Assembly (NCBI GenBank): GCA_905250075.1
Contig: CAJNOP010000171.1
Span: 194,856 to 258,855 of the forward strand
Direction of reading: 5' to 3'
Length of the DNA: 64,000 bases
Source of the DNA: Rotaria sp. Silwood1
Taxonomy: Eukaryota; Rotifera; Eurotatoria; Philodinida; Philodinidae
A program made the translations under genes and the position numbers. Each line of letters opens with the position of its first letter. Position 1 is the stretch's first letter. Below the pieces are notes generated by a model. That model saw only the letters and a list, made by a program, of their open reading frames with translations, was not told the DNA's origin and ran no database searches. Below are positions 61,658 to 64,000 of the stretch, piece after piece.

Positions 61658-61713
61658 ATGTGTTGGGTGTGGGTAGAGAAAAAATACCTACATCTACACC
61701 CACACCCACACCC
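61658..61713. repeat. Telomere-like hairpin (copy t)
   Basis: GATGTGTTGGGTGTGGGTAG, loop AGAAAAAATAC, then CTACATCTACACCCACACCC plus ACACCC. The arms pair over about 20 bp. Confidence 0.65.
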
Positions 61714-62446
61714 TCTTTTTTTATTTCTCTCAAAAGATGACTCAACAATCGAGGCCTTAGCTTCTTCTAACGACAGTGTGAAATTGGAAGAGAGAGTAAA
61801 CAAAAATCTGTAACAAAAAAATTTTCTTGGCATTTTTAACGGACGAAACATAAAGAAATAAAAAAACAAATAATTGGAGTTAATGTTTGTTCGTGGCTCC
61901 TTGATAATGAAACAATGTATTGAAAGTTTGCTTTTGAAAAAGAACAAAAGGAATATTTCAATGCGACTTAGTAAGAAAATATTGACTGCATTCGTCGAAT
62001 ATCAATACAAGAAGTGTCTAGTGATTGTAACCGTTTGGAAAATAGTGTCAAATGTCGCCAATGAATGAAGAAAAACAACATTATTTATCAACTCGATTTT
62101 GTCAATTGGAGTTCTGAAATTTCGTTGTATAAAGTTGAAAATTCTTAAAAATAATCCGACAAAACACGACACAGTAATGAAACAATTAAATATTGTATTA
62201 TTAATTTCCTTGATTGTCTTATTTCTACTTTATATTGATTTAACGAAGGACAAAACAAGTCTTAACATATTATAAACTATTGAGTAAAAGACAAAAAGAT
62301 TGGAATTTTTGCTAAGAACATTTTAAGCCATCAGTACTCTAATAATGAATATTCGCTTCCTTGTCAATACATATGTATATTTTATTTATCTGACTTGAAA
62401 CAGGTGGAAAATTAAATCATTTATAAATAAAAGAAAAAGAATGCCC

Positions 62447-64000
62447 AGGTCAACATGGACGATACGAAAACGGTAGTAAACCAATAAAATATGGTGACTA
62501 TACAGAGTCCCGACGATTTTTGTAAACGGGAATCAGTTTACACTGTAAATACAGATACATTACGAGCCATTTTACAGCGCAACTTCCTTAGAACTGTATA
62601 CGACCTGAAAACGAAAAGCGTTTACGCACCGTTTCGAGCCGTTTTTTTCTGACACTTTAAGTTCGTCGACCGATGTAACTCCGACAGCACATACACAAGA
62701 GCAAGATCAATTCATAGAAGCCTCAATAATTTTTCTTGACATTAAAAATAAAGATACTAATCAAAGCTCAAATAAAAATCCTATAGTGCATAGGCTTGTC
62801 CGTTTTAATTTAAATTCACGAAGATTTTACTTTAATTATTTATTGTATATTTCACTTTTTAAATTCTATATCCTTCAATAAAAATTCATTTTATATTACA
62901 TTTTTTTAATTCGAAATTTATTTTAGATATACATTTCTGAAATTTTATTTCATTTCAGAATTTTTTACAATCAAAATTTATTTCGGATATCTTTAGTTTT
63001 TGTTCTCAGAATTTATTGACATTTTTTTGAACTAAAATTCACTATATATTTTATTTTTCTTGAACTAATTTTTTTCATTTAAATTTGCTAAAATTTAAAA
63101 TCAAATTAATTCTTCATTTTATTTTTTCAATGAAAATTTATATTCTATTATATTTTCTTTTATTTAAAATTCATTGTAGGATTAAATTTTTGAAATTTGA
63201 ATTTCATACTTTATTGTCTGAAATTCAAATATATTTAATATTTTCTATTCTTGAATTAAAACTCATTATATGTTTTATTTAAGTCTGCTGAAATTCAAAT
63301 CCAAATTCATCTTACATTTTATTTATTAAATGTAAATTTATATGAAAAATTTACATTATATTATATATCTTTTATTTGAAATTTATATTTACTTTATGCT
63401 TTATGACTTTAAATTAAAATTCATTGTATATTTAATTTATTTTTAAATTGAATGTTCTTATGTAGATTTGCTAAAATTAAAATTCGCTTTATATTCCACT
63501 TTTAAAATCAACATTTATTTTATACTCCATTTTTTATTTCAATATTTATTGTCAATTTAAATATCCCGAACTTAATATCATTTCGATATTAAACTTTTTC
63601 AAAATCAAAATTTTTTTGAACTTAAATTTCACAAAATTTTAATTAATTAATTTTTTTATATTTACGTTTATGATAAATATAAAATTTCTAAAAGTTTATT
63701 TTCGAATGGATTAATTTTTTGGAGCTGTAAATGAGAACATGAACCCAAGGTTGCATTTAATAATAAAACCAATACTCGAAGAATCGTAATAAAACAGCCG
63801 TAAACGAGTACAATTACGTATATTAACGGTCGTTAACGTTGAAAATACAGTGGAATACACATGGCGGTATTTCACCCGTTAAGTTTTAGAAAACGGCCAA
63901 ATACGGTCAGTTTACAATACAGTGCGAATTTCTGCGCTAGATAATGCGGTTCAATATGAATCGAAAACGGAACGTATTGAATCCGTATATCTCCGTAAAT
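62447..64000. mobile_element. Large AT-rich repeat element, right end outside window
   Basis: The left end begins near GCCCAGGTCAACATGG (62447). Both flanking GC-richer zones (62460-62660 and 63770-64000) are full of GTTTAC/GTAAAC, CGTTT/AAACG and ACGG words, which looks like a pair of subterminal arrays. The 63-kb core between them is a degenerate AT-rich tandem repeat (listed separately). No transposase frame was found. It is read as a non-autonomous transposon, but its right terminus cannot be confirmed. Confidence 0.45.
62800..63700. repeat. Degenerate AT-rich tandem array
   Basis: About 900 bp of loosely repeated units of roughly 35-60 bp, with recurring AAAATTCATTTTATATT, TTGAAATTTATTTT and TTTTTTGAATTAAAAT. 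C and G are almost absent. The short hydrophobic frame at 63085-63282 is an artefact of the composition. Confidence 0.65.

Overview
The window looks like nuclear DNA of a bdelloid rotifer (Adineta/Rotaria type). It is AT-rich and its genes are split by 50-70 bp GT-AG introns. The recognisable families are ones I know to be expanded in bdelloids: F-box proteins, TRAF-like proteins with a C-terminal MATH domain, and arginine ADP-ribosyltransferases fused to TPR repeats. Short G/C-skewed tracts rich in TGTGGG, the telomere unit reported for bdelloids, recur from end to end. The identification rests on family recognition only; no search was run.

Layout. 1-3 kb: mostly empty, with a decayed MACPF/EGF-like 3' end. 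3.7-6 kb: an apparently intact two-exon F-box gene. 7.8-9.3 kb: an F-box pseudogene on the minus strand. 11.1-12.2 kb: a short hAT transposon with a perfect 8-bp target duplication and a transposase C-terminal remnant. 12.7-19.4 kb: two TRAF relics and one good TRAF/MATH gene, whose 5' end is lost in a 100-N gap. Directly across the gap lies an internally shortened ABCB-type transporter. 21.4-22.5 kb: a U-box plus protein-kinase pseudogene. 23.7-24.2 kb: a decayed ADP-ribosyltransferase N-terminus beside a possible solo LTR. 25.1-27.2 kb: a seven-exon E2-like (UBC-fold) gene. 28.5-28.9 kb: a mariner relic. 31.1-34.2 kb: an ADP-ribosyltransferase-TPR gene. 36.5-44.4 kb: a repeat-rich block with several TIR elements, one nested stack of about 2.85 kb, a Kelch-repeat gene and minisatellites. 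45-50.7 kb: three tandem minus-strand paralogues of an unrecognised two-membrane-segment, cysteine-rich protein. 50.7-59.4 kb: mostly empty apart from one small basic ORF. 59.4-61.1 kb: a cytosolic 5'-nucleotidase (NT5C2-like) pseudogene. 62.4-64 kb: the left end and body of an AT-rich repeat element that leaves the window.

Two themes stand out. First, about twenty short inverted repeats have telomere-like arms (TGTGGG variants) and often share an AGAGAAGA/TCTTCTCT loop. They are scattered between genes and look like one dispersed family. Second, at least six short TIR elements each carry a private array of one short word near their ends (CCTGCAGG, CCGC, TGTGTCG, AAGATC, AGAAGACCCC, GTTTACGG). 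Among the host genes, proteins of the ubiquitin system (F-box, U-box, TRAF, E2-like) are over-represented in the first 27 kb, most of them decaying.
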